Assembly: GCA_018713755.1 (NCBI GenBank)
Contig: DVOG01000155.1
Coordinates: forward strand, 1-14,284
DNA from: Candidatus Spyradosoma merdigallinarum
GTDB lineage: Bacteria; Verrucomicrobiota; Verrucomicrobiia; Opitutales; UBA953
DNA: 14,284 nt
Direction: 5' to 3'
Position numbers and translations under genes: made by a program. This document shows positions 1 to 7,164 of the stretch, piece after piece. Within the stretch, counting starts at the first letter, position 1. Each line of letters opens with the position of its first letter. The notes under the pieces are model-generated. The model saw nothing but the letters and a program-made list of their open reading frames with translations. It was not told the origin of the DNA and ran no database searches.

Positions 1-1
1 C

Positions 2-118
2 GGCGTGCCGCTCCCGCTGCAGATTCCCGTTTCCGCGCTGTTCGCGTTCGCCGCGACCTACGTTCTCGTCCGTGCGCTTTACGCCGTTTTGCCCAAGCCG
101 AAAATCTTTCTCGGCTGA
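2..118 (+). CDS. C-terminus of an unidentified membrane protein (5' truncated)
   Basis: An open frame runs from the window edge to a TGA at 116-118 and gives 38 residues ending in PKPKIFLG. The stretch IPVSALFAFAATYVLVRALY is a convincing membrane segment followed by a short proline- and lysine-containing tail, as at the cytoplasmic end of a polytopic inner-membrane protein. Base composition (GCG, GTC and CTC codons) matches the high-GC backbone. The gene is convergent with the phosphatase gene, with a 31-bp gap. Nothing in these residues identifies the family, so no function is proposed. The reading frame is supported only by hydrophobicity and codon use. Confidence 0.55.
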   Translation, partial: GVPLPLQIPVSALFAFAATYVLVRALYAVLPKPKIFLG

Positions 119-149
119 AAAACGGCGAAACGCGCGCGGCGGGAGCGGG

Positions 150-944
150 TCAAATCAGTCCGAGTCCCCGCGCGCGACGCATGAACGAAGGCGTTCCCGC
201 GAACCAGCTCAGCCGCGGCATCTCGGAGGAAACTTCCCGCAGCGGGAACGCCTCCGCGCCGCGAAACGCGATTTCGCGCCCGGCCGCCTCCAGCAAGGCG
301 ACGGCGGCGGCGATGTCCCAAACCTTCGTGTTGTAGTCGACGCTCCCGTCAATCGCGCCGAACGCGTTGTAGGCGAGGTTCAGCGCCGCCGAGCCCTGGC
401 AGCGCACGGCGTTCACCGTCGTGAACGGCTCAAGCTCCGCAAGCTGCGCCCTTTTCAGCGGGAAATGAAAACTGACGATGCTGTGCCGGTCGAATTCCGG
501 CGAAGCCGTTTCCGCGGGAACGCCGCCGCGGGAAAGCGGAACGGTCTTTCCGCCCTCAAGAAGCGTTTTCTGCGCGTGGTCGTAAAGCGCGCCGTAGACG
601 GGAAAGCCGTTTTCGAGCAGCGCGAGCGAGACCGCGCACTGCGGAAGCCCGCGGGCGAAATTGTTCGTCCCGTCGATCGGATCGAGCACCCACGCGAAGC
701 GCGCGCGCAGCTCCCGCGCGGGAACGCCGGGCGGCGGGAGCTCTTCCTCAGAACAGAAGTCGTCCTGCGGGAACGCCTCCGTAATGAAACGGTGGATACG
801 CTTCGAAATAGCGAGATCCGCCTCCGTCACGCGCGTGTCGTCGCGCTTCCACAGGCTTTCGACCTTGGAAAAATGTTCCTCGAAAAACGGAACGACGGAA
901 AGGACGGCTTCCCGCGCCGCCGCGATGCGCTTCGCCGTTTCCAT
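150..944 (-). CDS. inositol monophosphatase family phosphatase
   Basis: The 264-aa protein belongs to the Mg2+- and Li+-dependent inositol monophosphatase (IMPase)/FBPase-like superfamily, which removes phosphate from small phosphorylated alcohols such as inositol-1-phosphate, PAP or histidinol phosphate. The signature DPIDGTNNF lies at residues 88-96 and supplies two metal-binding Asp residues. The second metal motif WDIAAA is at 209-214. An acidic EEE at 66-68 and VTEADL at 39-44 fit the other conserved positions. Length is normal for the family. The start METAKR was chosen because it follows the leuC stop by 5 nt, which suggests translational coupling; longer upstream reading in this frame only overlaps leuC. 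Substrate cannot be assigned: an inositol phosphatase, a CysQ-like enzyme or a histidinol-phosphatase are all possible. Two GVPA tripeptides are encoded by copies of the genome-wide GTTCCCGC motif. Confidence 0.88.
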   Translation of the reverse strand: METAKRIAAAREAVLSVVPFFEEHFSKVESLWKRDDTRVTEADLAISKRIHRFITEAFPQDDFCSEEELPPPGVPARELRARFAWVLDPIDGTNNFARGLPQCAVSLALLENGFPVYGALYDHAQKTLLEGGKTVPLSRGGVPAETASPEFDRHSIVSFHFPLKRAQLAELEPFTTVNAVRCQGSAALNLAYNAFGAIDGSVDYNTKVWDIAAAVALLEAAGREIAFRGAEAFPLREVSSEMPRLSWFAGTPSFMRRARGLGLI

Positions 945-949
945 CGCGC

Positions 950-2356
950 TCACAGAGAAAAAACCTCGCGGCAGTCCGCGACTTTTCCCGTAACCGCGGC
1001 GGCGGCGACCATCAGCGGCGACATCAGCAGCGTGCGCCCCGTCGGCGAACCCTGCCGCCCCTTGAAATTGCGGTTCGACGAACTCGCGCAGACCTGGTCG
1101 CCGACGAGTCTGTCCGGGTTCATCGCCAGACACATCGAACAGCCCGCGAGCCGCCACTCGAAGCCCGCTTCGCGGAACACGTCGGCGATGCCGAGCTTTT
1201 CGCACTGCGCGGCGACGATTTGCGAGCCGGGAACGGCGAGCGCCTTGACGCCCGGCGCGACTTTCCGCCCCTTGAGGTATTCCGCCGCGAGCCGGAAATC
1301 CGAAAGGCGCCCGTTCGTGCATGAACCGATGAACGCGACGTCGATTTTCGTTCCCGCCACGGGAGCGCCCGGCGTGAAATGCGTGTAGCGGTAAGCTTCC
1401 TCGGCGACGGCGGCGTCGGCGGGAGCGAGGTCTTCCGGACGCGGGAACGCCGCCGTCACGGGAACGCTCTGCGCCGGCGTGATGCCCCACGTCACGGCCG
1501 GTTCGATGTCGGCGGCGTCGACGTTCACGACGTCGTCGTAGACGCAGTCCGCGTCGCTCGCGAAAGATTTCCAGCGCGCGACCGCCTTGTCCCATGCCGC
1601 GCCTTTCGGCGCGAACGGGCGGTCTTTGAGATACGCGAACGTCGTTTCGTCCGGATTGACGTAGCCGACGCGCGCGCCGCCCTCGATCGCCATGTTGCAG
1701 ACCGTCATGCGCTCGTCCATCGAAAAAGCGTCGAAGACGTCGCCGCCGTATTCGTGCGCGTAGCCGATTCCGCCGTCCACGCCGAGCAGACGAATCAGAT
1801 GCAGCGCGACGTCCTTCGCCGTCACCCCGGGCTTGAGCGTCCCGTTCACGTTGACGCGCCGCACTTTCAGCGGGGAAAACGCGAGCGTCTGCGTCGCGAG
1901 CACGTTGCGCACCTGCGACGTGCCGATGCCGAACGCGACCGCGCCGAACGCGCCGTGCGTCGCCGTGTGCGAATCGCCGCAGGCGATCGTCTTGCCCGGC
2001 TGCGTGATGCCCTGTTCCGGCCCGACGATGTGAACGACGCCCTGGCAGCCCGAGTCCGTATCGAAAAACCGGATACCGTTTTCGCGGCAGTTCTTCCGAA
2101 GCTCCGAAATCATCTCCTGCGCGACTTTGTCCGGGAACGGCTCCGCGACGCTCGTCGTGGGAACGACGTGATCGACCGTCGCGAACGTGCGCTCCGGATG
2201 CGCTACCGGCAAATTCAGTTCCCGCAGCATGCTGAACGCCTGGGGCGACGTGACTTCATGAATGTAGTGCACGGCGATGAAGAGCTGCGTCTGCCCGTCG
2301 GGAAGCTTCGCGACCGTATGCGCGTCCCAAACTTTCTGAAAAAGCGTTTTACCCAT
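950..2356 (-). CDS. leuC: 3-isopropylmalate dehydratase large subunit (LeuC)
   Basis: At 468 aa, the usual length, this is the catalytic [4Fe-4S] subunit that isomerises 2-isopropylmalate to 3-isopropylmalate in leucine biosynthesis. The three cluster cysteines are C346 (in SCTNGR) and C406 and C409 (in GCSMC), spaced as in E. coli LeuC. Other signatures are CGDSHTATHGAFGAVAFGIG near 126-145 and SSNRNFKGRQG near 426-436. The aconitase-type alternative is unlikely, since length and N-terminus are LeuC-like. The start at 2356 is the first ATG giving the standard MGKTLFQKVWDAH beginning; no clear Shine-Dalgarno precedes it. The small subunit leuD, normally directly downstream, is not here: the next gene on this strand is the phosphatase. 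The frame is dense in GTTCCC/GGGAAC motifs. The upstream side borders the low-GC block. Confidence 0.96.
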   Translation of the reverse strand: MGKTLFQKVWDAHTVAKLPDGQTQLFIAVHYIHEVTSPQAFSMLRELNLPVAHPERTFATVDHVVPTTSVAEPFPDKVAQEMISELRKNCRENGIRFFDTDSGCQGVVHIVGPEQGITQPGKTIACGDSHTATHGAFGAVAFGIGTSQVRNVLATQTLAFSPLKVRRVNVNGTLKPGVTAKDVALHLIRLLGVDGGIGYAHEYGGDVFDAFSMDERMTVCNMAIEGGARVGYVNPDETTFAYLKDRPFAPKGAAWDKAVARWKSFASDADCVYDDVVNVDAADIEPAVTWGITPAQSVPVTAAFPRPEDLAPADAAVAEEAYRYTHFTPGAPVAGTKIDVAFIGSCTNGRLSDFRLAAEYLKGRKVAPGVKALAVPGSQIVAAQCEKLGIADVFREAGFEWRLAGCSMCLAMNPDRLVGDQVCASSSNRNFKGRQGSPTGRTLLMSPLMVAAAAVTGKVADCREVFSL

Positions 2357-2930
2357 AGGGGCAACATTTTAAAATCCGCCGCCGCGTTCCCGCGAGGCAA
2401 AAAAAAGCATTCCCGCTCCCGCACCAGCGACATCGGGAAACAAACCCAGAGTCGCAGAAAACGAAGTTGCCGCATGTTCCCTCCGCACTGCGGACATCGA
2501 ATGAAGCATTCCAAACGCTTGCGAGATTGCCGAAAAAGGCGACATTGCGATCCCGCCGCTCCGGAAGACTGCATTGCGTGAGGAAAGTCCAGCTTTCGCC
2601 TGAGCAGATTTCGTCCTGCGTCCCAGTCACTAACAATTTGCTGATGCCGTCTGCGATTCCCGTCAATGCGGTTATCCCGGAAATGCCTGTCAAACGAAAT
2701 TGCGCTCGGTATCGGCATTGCGATTCTCTATGGCGACGGCACGGAATCCGCCTCGAAAGGCATTGCGGCGACAGTAAACATCTTCAGAAAAACCGTTTAC
2801 GGAGACACCGACATTTGGACGCTTCCAAATCAGTGTACAGATCAACCTGGAGAATTCAGGATTGACGGCAGGCAACTGTTCCAGTTCTACTGCTTTGGTT
2901 GTCAGCTCAAAACAATCGCCTCACAAATTA
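2357..2930. other. gene-free left flank of the low-GC block
   Basis: There is no intact gene in these 574 bases. Composition changes from the GC-rich, GGGAACG-bearing backbone to visibly more AT-rich DNA at about 2440-2470. The last motif copy on the backbone side is near 2385. Short overlapping open frames exist on both strands, but none has consistent coding character. It must contain the leuC promoter (reading left) and the GH110 promoter (reading right), but I see no confident -35/-10 pair for either. No T-box or leucine leader sequence was recognised. Confidence 0.6.
2380..2693 (-). pseudogene. possible decayed C-terminus of a FISUMP-type paralogous-domain protein
   Basis: A - strand frame here contains LPERRDRNVAFFGNLASVWN followed by ASFDVRSA and a cysteine- and glycine-rich tail. 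This loosely follows the C-terminal pattern of Fibrobacter succinogenes major-paralogous-domain (FISUMP, TIGR02145) proteins: LPxGxR, F-x-NLG, WSSS, then NA, then G-F-SVR. It lacks a clean start, the conserved glycines around the WSSS position are missing, and the frame runs on to a stop beside the leuC start. If real, it is a remnant, not a gene. The resemblance is by memory of the family only and may be chance. Confidence 0.18.
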
Positions 2931-4751
2931 ATGGAAGTTATGAAATATTTATTAAGATCGTTTTTGTTCCTATTGCTGTCTTTAGGTTTAGGGGATAATT
3001 TGTCTGCAAAAGTATTTCCCGTTGCAGATTGGAATATCGTGCCGAACACGGGTCGCGATATGTCGGGTTCAATGCAGCGCATGCTCCATGATATACGAGA
3101 GATGGTGGAGCGCGGCGAAATCAGTTCGAAAGAGCAGATTATTTTGAGCTTTAATTCGGGCATATATGATTTTCACCCGGTTCATGCTTCCCGAAAGCAG
3201 TACTACATATCCAACCACGATCAAGTGAATCCAAAACGTGTGGCTATTGCACTCGAAGGATTCAAGAATCTGGTATTGGAAGGAAACGGAGCCCAGTTCG
3301 TTTGTCACGGACGCATGTTGCCGTTATCTTTGGTTCGTTCGCAGAATTGTGTGTTGAGAAATTTCAGCATCGATTTTGCCAATCCTCAAATCGCTCAGGT
3401 GGAAATTGTGGAAAGTACTCCTGAAGGCATTGTTTTCAAAGTGGCGCCTTGGGTGAAATGTCGTATTGCCGATAATTGTCTTGAAACGTATGGCGAAGGG
3501 TGGGCCTTACGCCAACAGTCCGGGATAGCATTTGACCAGAAAACGCGTCATATCCTTTATAATACGGCCGATTTGCATTGTCCGACGGAGGGGCTCAGAG
3601 AGATTGCCCCGCACACCTATCATGCCCCTAACTGGAAGGATCCGCGCCTGTCAACGGGTAATATTGTGGCTATGCGCACTTGGGAACGTCCGAATCCGGG
3701 AGTGTTCTTGTATCAAGATGTAAACACGACTCTGAAAAATGTGAAAGTGCATTATGCCGAAGGGATGGGGCTGCTTGCGCAAGTTTGTGAAAATATCACC
3801 CTGGACGGTTTTTCGGTATGCCTGAAAGGCGCTGATGATCCTCGATATTTTACGACTCAAGCCGATGCAACTCATTTTTCCGGATGCAAAGGAAAGATTG
3901 TTTCGATCAACGGCTTGTACGAAGGGATGATGGATGATGCGATTAATGTTCATGGAACTTATTTGAAAGTAATCCGCAGGGTAGACGACAAGACTTTAAT
4001 TGCCCGATATATGCATAGTCAGTCTTGGGGCTTCGACTGGGGATTTGTCGGGGATGAAATACAATTTATTCGTTCGGCAACGATGGAGTTGGTCGGTGAA
4101 AAAAATAAGATTGCTTCTATCCGTCCGCTTCATCGTCCTTCAGCACATGGCGAGCGTGAGTTCCAAATCAGTTTCTCGAAGAAGTTGGATCCGGCAATTG
4201 CGGGAGATCAAGGATTTGGGATTGAGAATCTGACTTGGTCGCCTGAAGTATATTTCGCGCGCAATACAATTCGGAACAATCGGGCTCGTGGAGCTTTGTT
4301 CAGTACGCCTCGGTCAACTGTCGTCGAATATAATTTCTTCGATCATACTTCCGGCTCGGCAATTCTGCTGTGTGGCGATTGCAATGGTTGGTACGAAACC
4401 GGCGCTTGTCGTGATGTAACCATTCGTCACAACCACTTCTTGAATGCCTTGACTTCCATGTACCAGTTCACAAATGCAATAATTTCCATTTATCCTGAGA
4501 TTCCGAATCTGAAGGATCAGACCGCTTATTTCCATGGCGGGAAAAAGCATGCGATTCTGATTGAAGACAATTTATTTGATACGTTTGATAATCCTATTCT
4601 TTATGCAAAGTCCGTTGACGGCATCACCTTCCGGCAAAATATCATCCGGAAGAATAAGGAGTTTGAACCGTTCCATTGGAATAAGAAACCAGTTCTGTTT
4701 GAACGTGTCATCAACAGTCAGATCGAGAACCTGGATATTATCGCACCATAA
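2931..4751 (+). CDS. secreted GH110 alpha-1,3-galactosidase
   Basis: The 606-aa protein has an N-terminal signal peptide (KYLLRSFLFLLLSL, likely cleaved after NLSA near residue 26) and then a full-length right-handed beta-helix enzyme of glycoside hydrolase family 110. These enzymes remove terminal alpha-1,3-galactose, for example from blood-group-B or linear alpha-Gal glycans, by an inverting mechanism. Family hallmarks seen are YYISNHDQ, HGRMLPLSL, VHYAEGMGLLAQVCENITLD, YFTTQADATHFSGCKGKIVS, EGMMDDAINVHGTYLK, NNRARGALFSTPR and SAILLCGDCNGWYETGACRD. Asp312, Asp335 and Asp336 are the acidic residues I would match to the active site. ATG 2931 and ATG 2940 (after a GGAAG only 2 nt away) are both plausible starts; the frame extends further up to 2862 without signal-peptide character. 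Codon use is much more AT-rich than the neighbours and the genome motif is absent inside the gene, indicating horizontal transfer, perhaps from Bacteroidota. Confidence 0.93.
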   Translation: MEVMKYLLRSFLFLLLSLGLGDNLSAKVFPVADWNIVPNTGRDMSGSMQRMLHDIREMVERGEISSKEQIILSFNSGIYDFHPVHASRKQYYISNHDQVNPKRVAIALEGFKNLVLEGNGAQFVCHGRMLPLSLVRSQNCVLRNFSIDFANPQIAQVEIVESTPEGIVFKVAPWVKCRIADNCLETYGEGWALRQQSGIAFDQKTRHILYNTADLHCPTEGLREIAPHTYHAPNWKDPRLSTGNIVAMRTWERPNPGVFLYQDVNTTLKNVKVHYAEGMGLLAQVCENITLDGFSVCLKGADDPRYFTTQADATHFSGCKGKIVSINGLYEGMMDDAINVHGTYLKVIRRVDDKTLIARYMHSQSWGFDWGFVGDEIQFIRSATMELVGEKNKIASIRPLHRPSAHGEREFQISFSKKLDPAIAGDQGFGIENLTWSPEVYFARNTIRNNRARGALFSTPRSTVVEYNFFDHTSGSAILLCGDCNGWYETGACRDVTIRHNHFLNALTSMYQFTNAIISIYPEIPNLKDQTAYFHGGKKHAILIEDNLFDTFDNPILYAKSVDGITFRQNIIRKNKEFEPFHWNKKPVLFERVINSQIENLDIIAP

Positions 4752-5298
4752 TGATTCAGTATGAAAAGAATACTTCCCGCCTACCAAGAAAACATTTGCC
4801 GTTCGGGTGCAGCTGAAGAATTTATGCTTAATCAGCTTGTTCGTGCGGAATTGGAAGAGAATCGTGCAATCTGTTAGGCTTGCGTAATCCGGCTTCAAGT
4901 CTGCCCGAAAAAACAGATAGCATGAGCCGACTTCTGCCCCCCCCCCTATTGATCATGTGCCGAATCCTTTTATAGCGGAGATTCAATTACACTGCGTTCC
5001 CGAAGAACTGCACGATCTTCCGTCCCAACACCCGATGCATTCCACGCCCTACGTCACTATTCCAGAGGGAAACCTGCACAAGCGCCGCAAATCTCCAAGG
5101 AACCCGTTTTTTTTTTGCAAAGGTTTTTTATTTGGTTTTTCTGGAATACGAATTATTAACTATTCTTTCATCCATACGACTCGTCATAATTAACCTGCAT
5201 TTTCAAGGAATAACGACCTCGCGAGCAACCGCAAGAGAAGCGCGATTTTTTAGAGAGACATTTTAGACAAGCATCGAGAGAACGGGCTAGATAAAAGA
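4752..5298. other. gene-free right flank of the low-GC block
   Basis: This AT-rich stretch of about 550 bases between the galactosidase stop and the tRNA terminator has no convincing gene. It holds a run of ten C at 4937-4946, a run of ten T at 5107-5116 and one GTTCCCG copy near 4999. A 78-codon + frame from 4957 to 5193 shows no recognisable motif, and its end is low-complexity. No integrase, transposase or inverted-repeat end was found. It is best read as decayed DNA carried in with, or left behind by, the galactosidase gene. Confidence 0.55.
4761..4877 (+). CDS. very small ORF, 38 aa, doubtful
   Basis: Nine bases after the GH110 stop, an ATG opens a 38-codon frame beginning MKRILPAYQENICRSGAAEE and ending in LEENRAIC before TAG. 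The product would be acidic at the C-terminus with no membrane segment or known motif. There is no good ribosome binding site. It is either chance, a remnant of the gene that once followed the galactosidase, or a genuine microprotein co-transcribed with it. I do not recognise it. Confidence 0.15.
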   Translation: MKRILPAYQENICRSGAAEEFMLNQLVRAELEENRAIC

Positions 5299-5324
5299 AA
5301 AGACCCGCGTTTCCGCGGGTCTTT
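5299..5324 (-). terminator. rho-independent terminator after tRNA-Lys
   Basis: A perfect 11-bp stem AAAGACCCGCG (5299-5309) pairs with CGCGGGTCTTT (5314-5324) around a 4-nt loop. Reading on -, the stem ends in TCTTTTCTTTTAT, giving a U-rich tail. It lies 4 bp beyond the CCA end of the tRNA, so it terminates the tRNA transcript and marks the boundary with the low-GC block. Confidence 0.85.
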
Positions 5325-5328
5325 AAAG

Positions 5329-5403
<75 letters not shown>

Positions 5404-5494
5404 AAAAACTGATGGGAAGAAAATGAACGTTTCCGCAGTTCGCGGCAAGCTTTTTTTTTTTGCAGAAGAAATTCTTCCGCGGGAACGCGAAGCG

Positions 5495-6409
5495 TCAGGT
5501 CGCCATGTCGCGTCGCGCCTTGCTCTTCGTGACGAAGTAAACGCCGAGAAAGACGGCGGCGGCGGCGAGAAGCTTTCCCGCGGAAAAAACGTCCTGCGCG
5601 AACAGAATCGCGAGCGCGCAGGCGACGACGGGCTGCACGTAATTGTACATGCTCGCCGTCGTCGGGCGAATGCGGCGCACGGCCATCGGAATCAGCAGAT
5701 ACGCGAGGAACGTCGCGCCGAAAATGACGTAAGCCATGCCCGCAAAGGTCCGCGCGTCCGGCGGCGCGGCGAAGGCTCCGCCCGGGCGAACGATGGCTGG
5801 GAGCGTCAGCGGGGCGACTTCGAGCACGGCGAAAAGGAACATCCATTTCATCATCGTCACCGCGCCGTATTTTTCCGAAAGCGGCTTCGAAAAGACGAAG
5901 TAGACGGCGTAGATCAGACTGCTCCCGAGCACGCACGCGTCGCCGGCGAAACTCGCTGCGGCCGCGCTCCCGCCCTGCCCCGACTGCAGCACGAGCCCCA
6001 CCGCTCCCGCGGCGCCGAGCAGCACGCCGCCCGACTTCATCCGCGTGATCGGCTCCCGCAGAAAAACCGCAGCGAGCAGCATCACGATGATCGGCGTTCC
6101 CGCCGTGATGACGGACGCGTCGATCGGAGACGTCATGCTGAGCCCTTGGATGAACAGCGTCTGATTGCCCGCGATGCCGCAGAACGAGCACAGAAACAGA
6201 ATGCCGATTTCCCTGAGCGAAAGCTTTTCCCGCGGCATGAACAGCGAAAGCAGCCAAAACAGCGCGCACGCGCCGATCATGCGCGCGAGCGTGTGAAATT
6301 CCGGCGTCAGCCGGCCGTCGAGCAGCCATTTCGAAATCGGATAGTTGATTCCGAAAATCAGATTCGCGGAAAAAATCAGCAAATGCCCGCGTATGCGCTC
6401 TCGCGTCAT
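5495..6409 (-). CDS. EamA/DMT-superfamily transporter
   Basis: The roughly 304-aa hydrophobic protein has about ten membrane helices in two similar halves, the layout of drug/metabolite transporters with two EamA domains. Typical landmarks are the N-terminal HLLIFSANLIFGINYPISKW, the half-1 end SPIDASVITAGTPIIVMLLAAVFLREPIT, and in half 2 DACVLGSSLIYAVYFVFSKP and TTASMYNYVQPVVACALAILF. Such carriers move amino acids, metabolites or drugs across the inner membrane; the substrate cannot be read from sequence. The frame reaches a GTG at 6424, but an AAAAGG ribosome site falls at 6416-6421, so translation most likely begins at ATG 6409 (spacing 6) or 6412. It lies about 80 bp downstream of the nitroreductase gene on the same strand and may be co-transcribed with it. 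Confidence 0.9.
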   Translation of the reverse strand: MTRERIRGHLLIFSANLIFGINYPISKWLLDGRLTPEFHTLARMIGACALFWLLSLFMPREKLSLREIGILFLCSFCGIAGNQTLFIQGLSMTSPIDASVITAGTPIIVMLLAAVFLREPITRMKSGGVLLGAAGAVGLVLQSGQGGSAAAASFAGDACVLGSSLIYAVYFVFSKPLSEKYGAVTMMKWMFLFAVLEVAPLTLPAIVRPGGAFAAPPDARTFAGMAYVIFGATFLAYLLIPMAVRRIRPTTASMYNYVQPVVACALAILFAQDVFSAGKLLAAAAVFLGVYFVTKSKARRDMAT

Positions 6410-6491
6410 CATAATCCTTTTCACGAGAAAAGCGGGAAGCCGCGCGGCGCTCGCCCGCGGCTTCGGCTTTTCCTCGACCGCCGCGGCGCGG

Positions 6492-7010
6492 TCACCATTT
6501 CCCGAAATGGACTTTCTGCGGCTTCCACTTGTCCTTCGGCTTCTCGCCCGCCGCGGGATCGGGATGTCCGATCGCGAGCACGGCCATCGGAATCACGCCG
6601 TCGGGAATGCCGAGAAACTTCGCCGTCGCTTCCGCCGGCTCTTCGCGCGGGAACAGCCCGCACCAGCACGCGCCGAGCCCGAGCGACTGCGCCGCGAGCA
6701 GCAAATTCTGCGTCGCCGCGGCGCAGTCCTGCTGCCAGTAAAAACCGAAGGTCTCCGCCGGCTCGCCGCAGACGACGATCGCGGCCGGAGCCTGCGCCAG
6801 CATTTTCGCGCTCGGCAAAAACGCCGCCATCGCATCCAAGTCCGCCCGTTCCGTGACGACGACGAACTGCCACATCTGCTTGTTGCAGGCGGAAGGCGCG
6901 CACATCGCCGAGCGGCAAAGCGTTTCGAGCGTCTCCGCGGAAACGGGTTCGTTCAGAAAATGGCGCACCGTACGGCGCGTCCGTATCGTTTTCAGCGTTT
7001 CATTGTCCAT
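6492..7010 (-). CDS. nitroreductase family flavoprotein
   Basis: The 172-aa protein is a short-form FMN-dependent nitroreductase, expected to be a cytoplasmic homodimer that uses NAD(P)H or another donor to reduce quinones, nitro compounds or similar acceptors. Evidence: the N-terminal phosphate-binding RTRRTVRHF (10-18), APSACNKQMWQFVVV (38-52) typical of the FMN site, DCAAATQNLLLAAQSLGLGACWCG (95-118) forming the core helix, and GVIPMAVLAIGHP (138-150). The C-terminus (KPKDKWKPQKVHFGKW) is the usual W-rich tail. A GGAGAG lies about 13 nt before the ATG, a long spacing. It is divergent from tetR, and the shared 154-bp region contains the palindromic operator, so it is a likely target of that regulator. 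The natural substrate is unknown. Confidence 0.92.
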   Translation of the reverse strand: MDNETLKTIRTRRTVRHFLNEPVSAETLETLCRSAMCAPSACNKQMWQFVVVTERADLDAMAAFLPSAKMLAQAPAAIVVCGEPAETFGFYWQQDCAAATQNLLLAAQSLGLGACWCGLFPREEPAEATAKFLGIPDGVIPMAVLAIGHPDPAAGEKPKDKWKPQKVHFGKW

Positions 7011-7103
7011 GGGAAAAATGATTCTCTCCGGAGATGCTCTTTATTCTCGCCCGCGCGCCGACGGAAGCAAGCTCAAAAACCTCGTTCCCGCGGACGTTCC
7101 CGC

Positions 7104-7133
7104 TTGACGCGCCCGCGATTTTAATTTTACAGT
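7104..7133 (+). promoter_or_regulatory. putative sigma-70-type promoter of tetR-oxidoreductase operon
   Basis: TTGACG at 7104-7109 and TACAGT at 7128-7133 are separated by 18 bp. The -35 matches consensus at 5 of 6 positions and the -10 at 4 of 6. The -10 lies inside the left half of the palindrome, so a bound repressor would block polymerase. PVC-phylum promoter consensus is not well known to me, so this is a guess from the E. coli model. Confidence 0.35.
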
Positions 7134-7149
7134 TAAACTGTAAAGTTAA
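7121..7149. promoter_or_regulatory. 29-bp palindromic operator, presumed TetR binding site
   Basis: The core TTTACAGTTAAACTGTAAA (7126-7144) is a perfect inverted repeat with 9-bp arms around a single A at 7135. Flanking TTAA on both sides extends it to 14-bp arms with one mismatch (7125/7145). It sits 15 bp upstream of the tetR ATG in an AT-rich gap within otherwise GC-rich DNA. Position, size and symmetry are those of an autoregulatory TetR operator. It is about 111 bp from the divergent nitroreductase start. Confidence 0.8.
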
Positions 7150-7164
7150 AACAGGAAAGACGAA

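Noticed and set aside
72..2581. Arginine-rich + strand frames of 400 or more codons opposite the phosphatase and leuC.
   Set aside because: They are antisense shadows of two well-identified - strand genes, with arginine-rich, low-information composition typical of the wrong strand in high-GC DNA.
2580..2590. GAGGAAAGTCC, identical to the conserved region I of RNase P RNA, suggesting a second rnpB or a fragment.
   Set aside because: Nothing around it matches other RNase P elements: no P1 pairing, no ACAGAAA block and no TCCGGCTTA 3' part. The true rnpB is at 13684-14083, so this 11-base match is probably chance.
2357..2700. A leader regulator (T-box or leucine attenuator) for leuC.
   Set aside because: No T-box consensus, no leucine-rich leader peptide and no terminator/antiterminator pair was visible upstream of leuC.
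5451..5461. T-run after a small CCGC/GCGG hairpin as a + strand terminator.
   Set aside because: The stem is only 4 bp and no + strand gene ends there; the flanking tRNA and transporter genes are both on the - strand.
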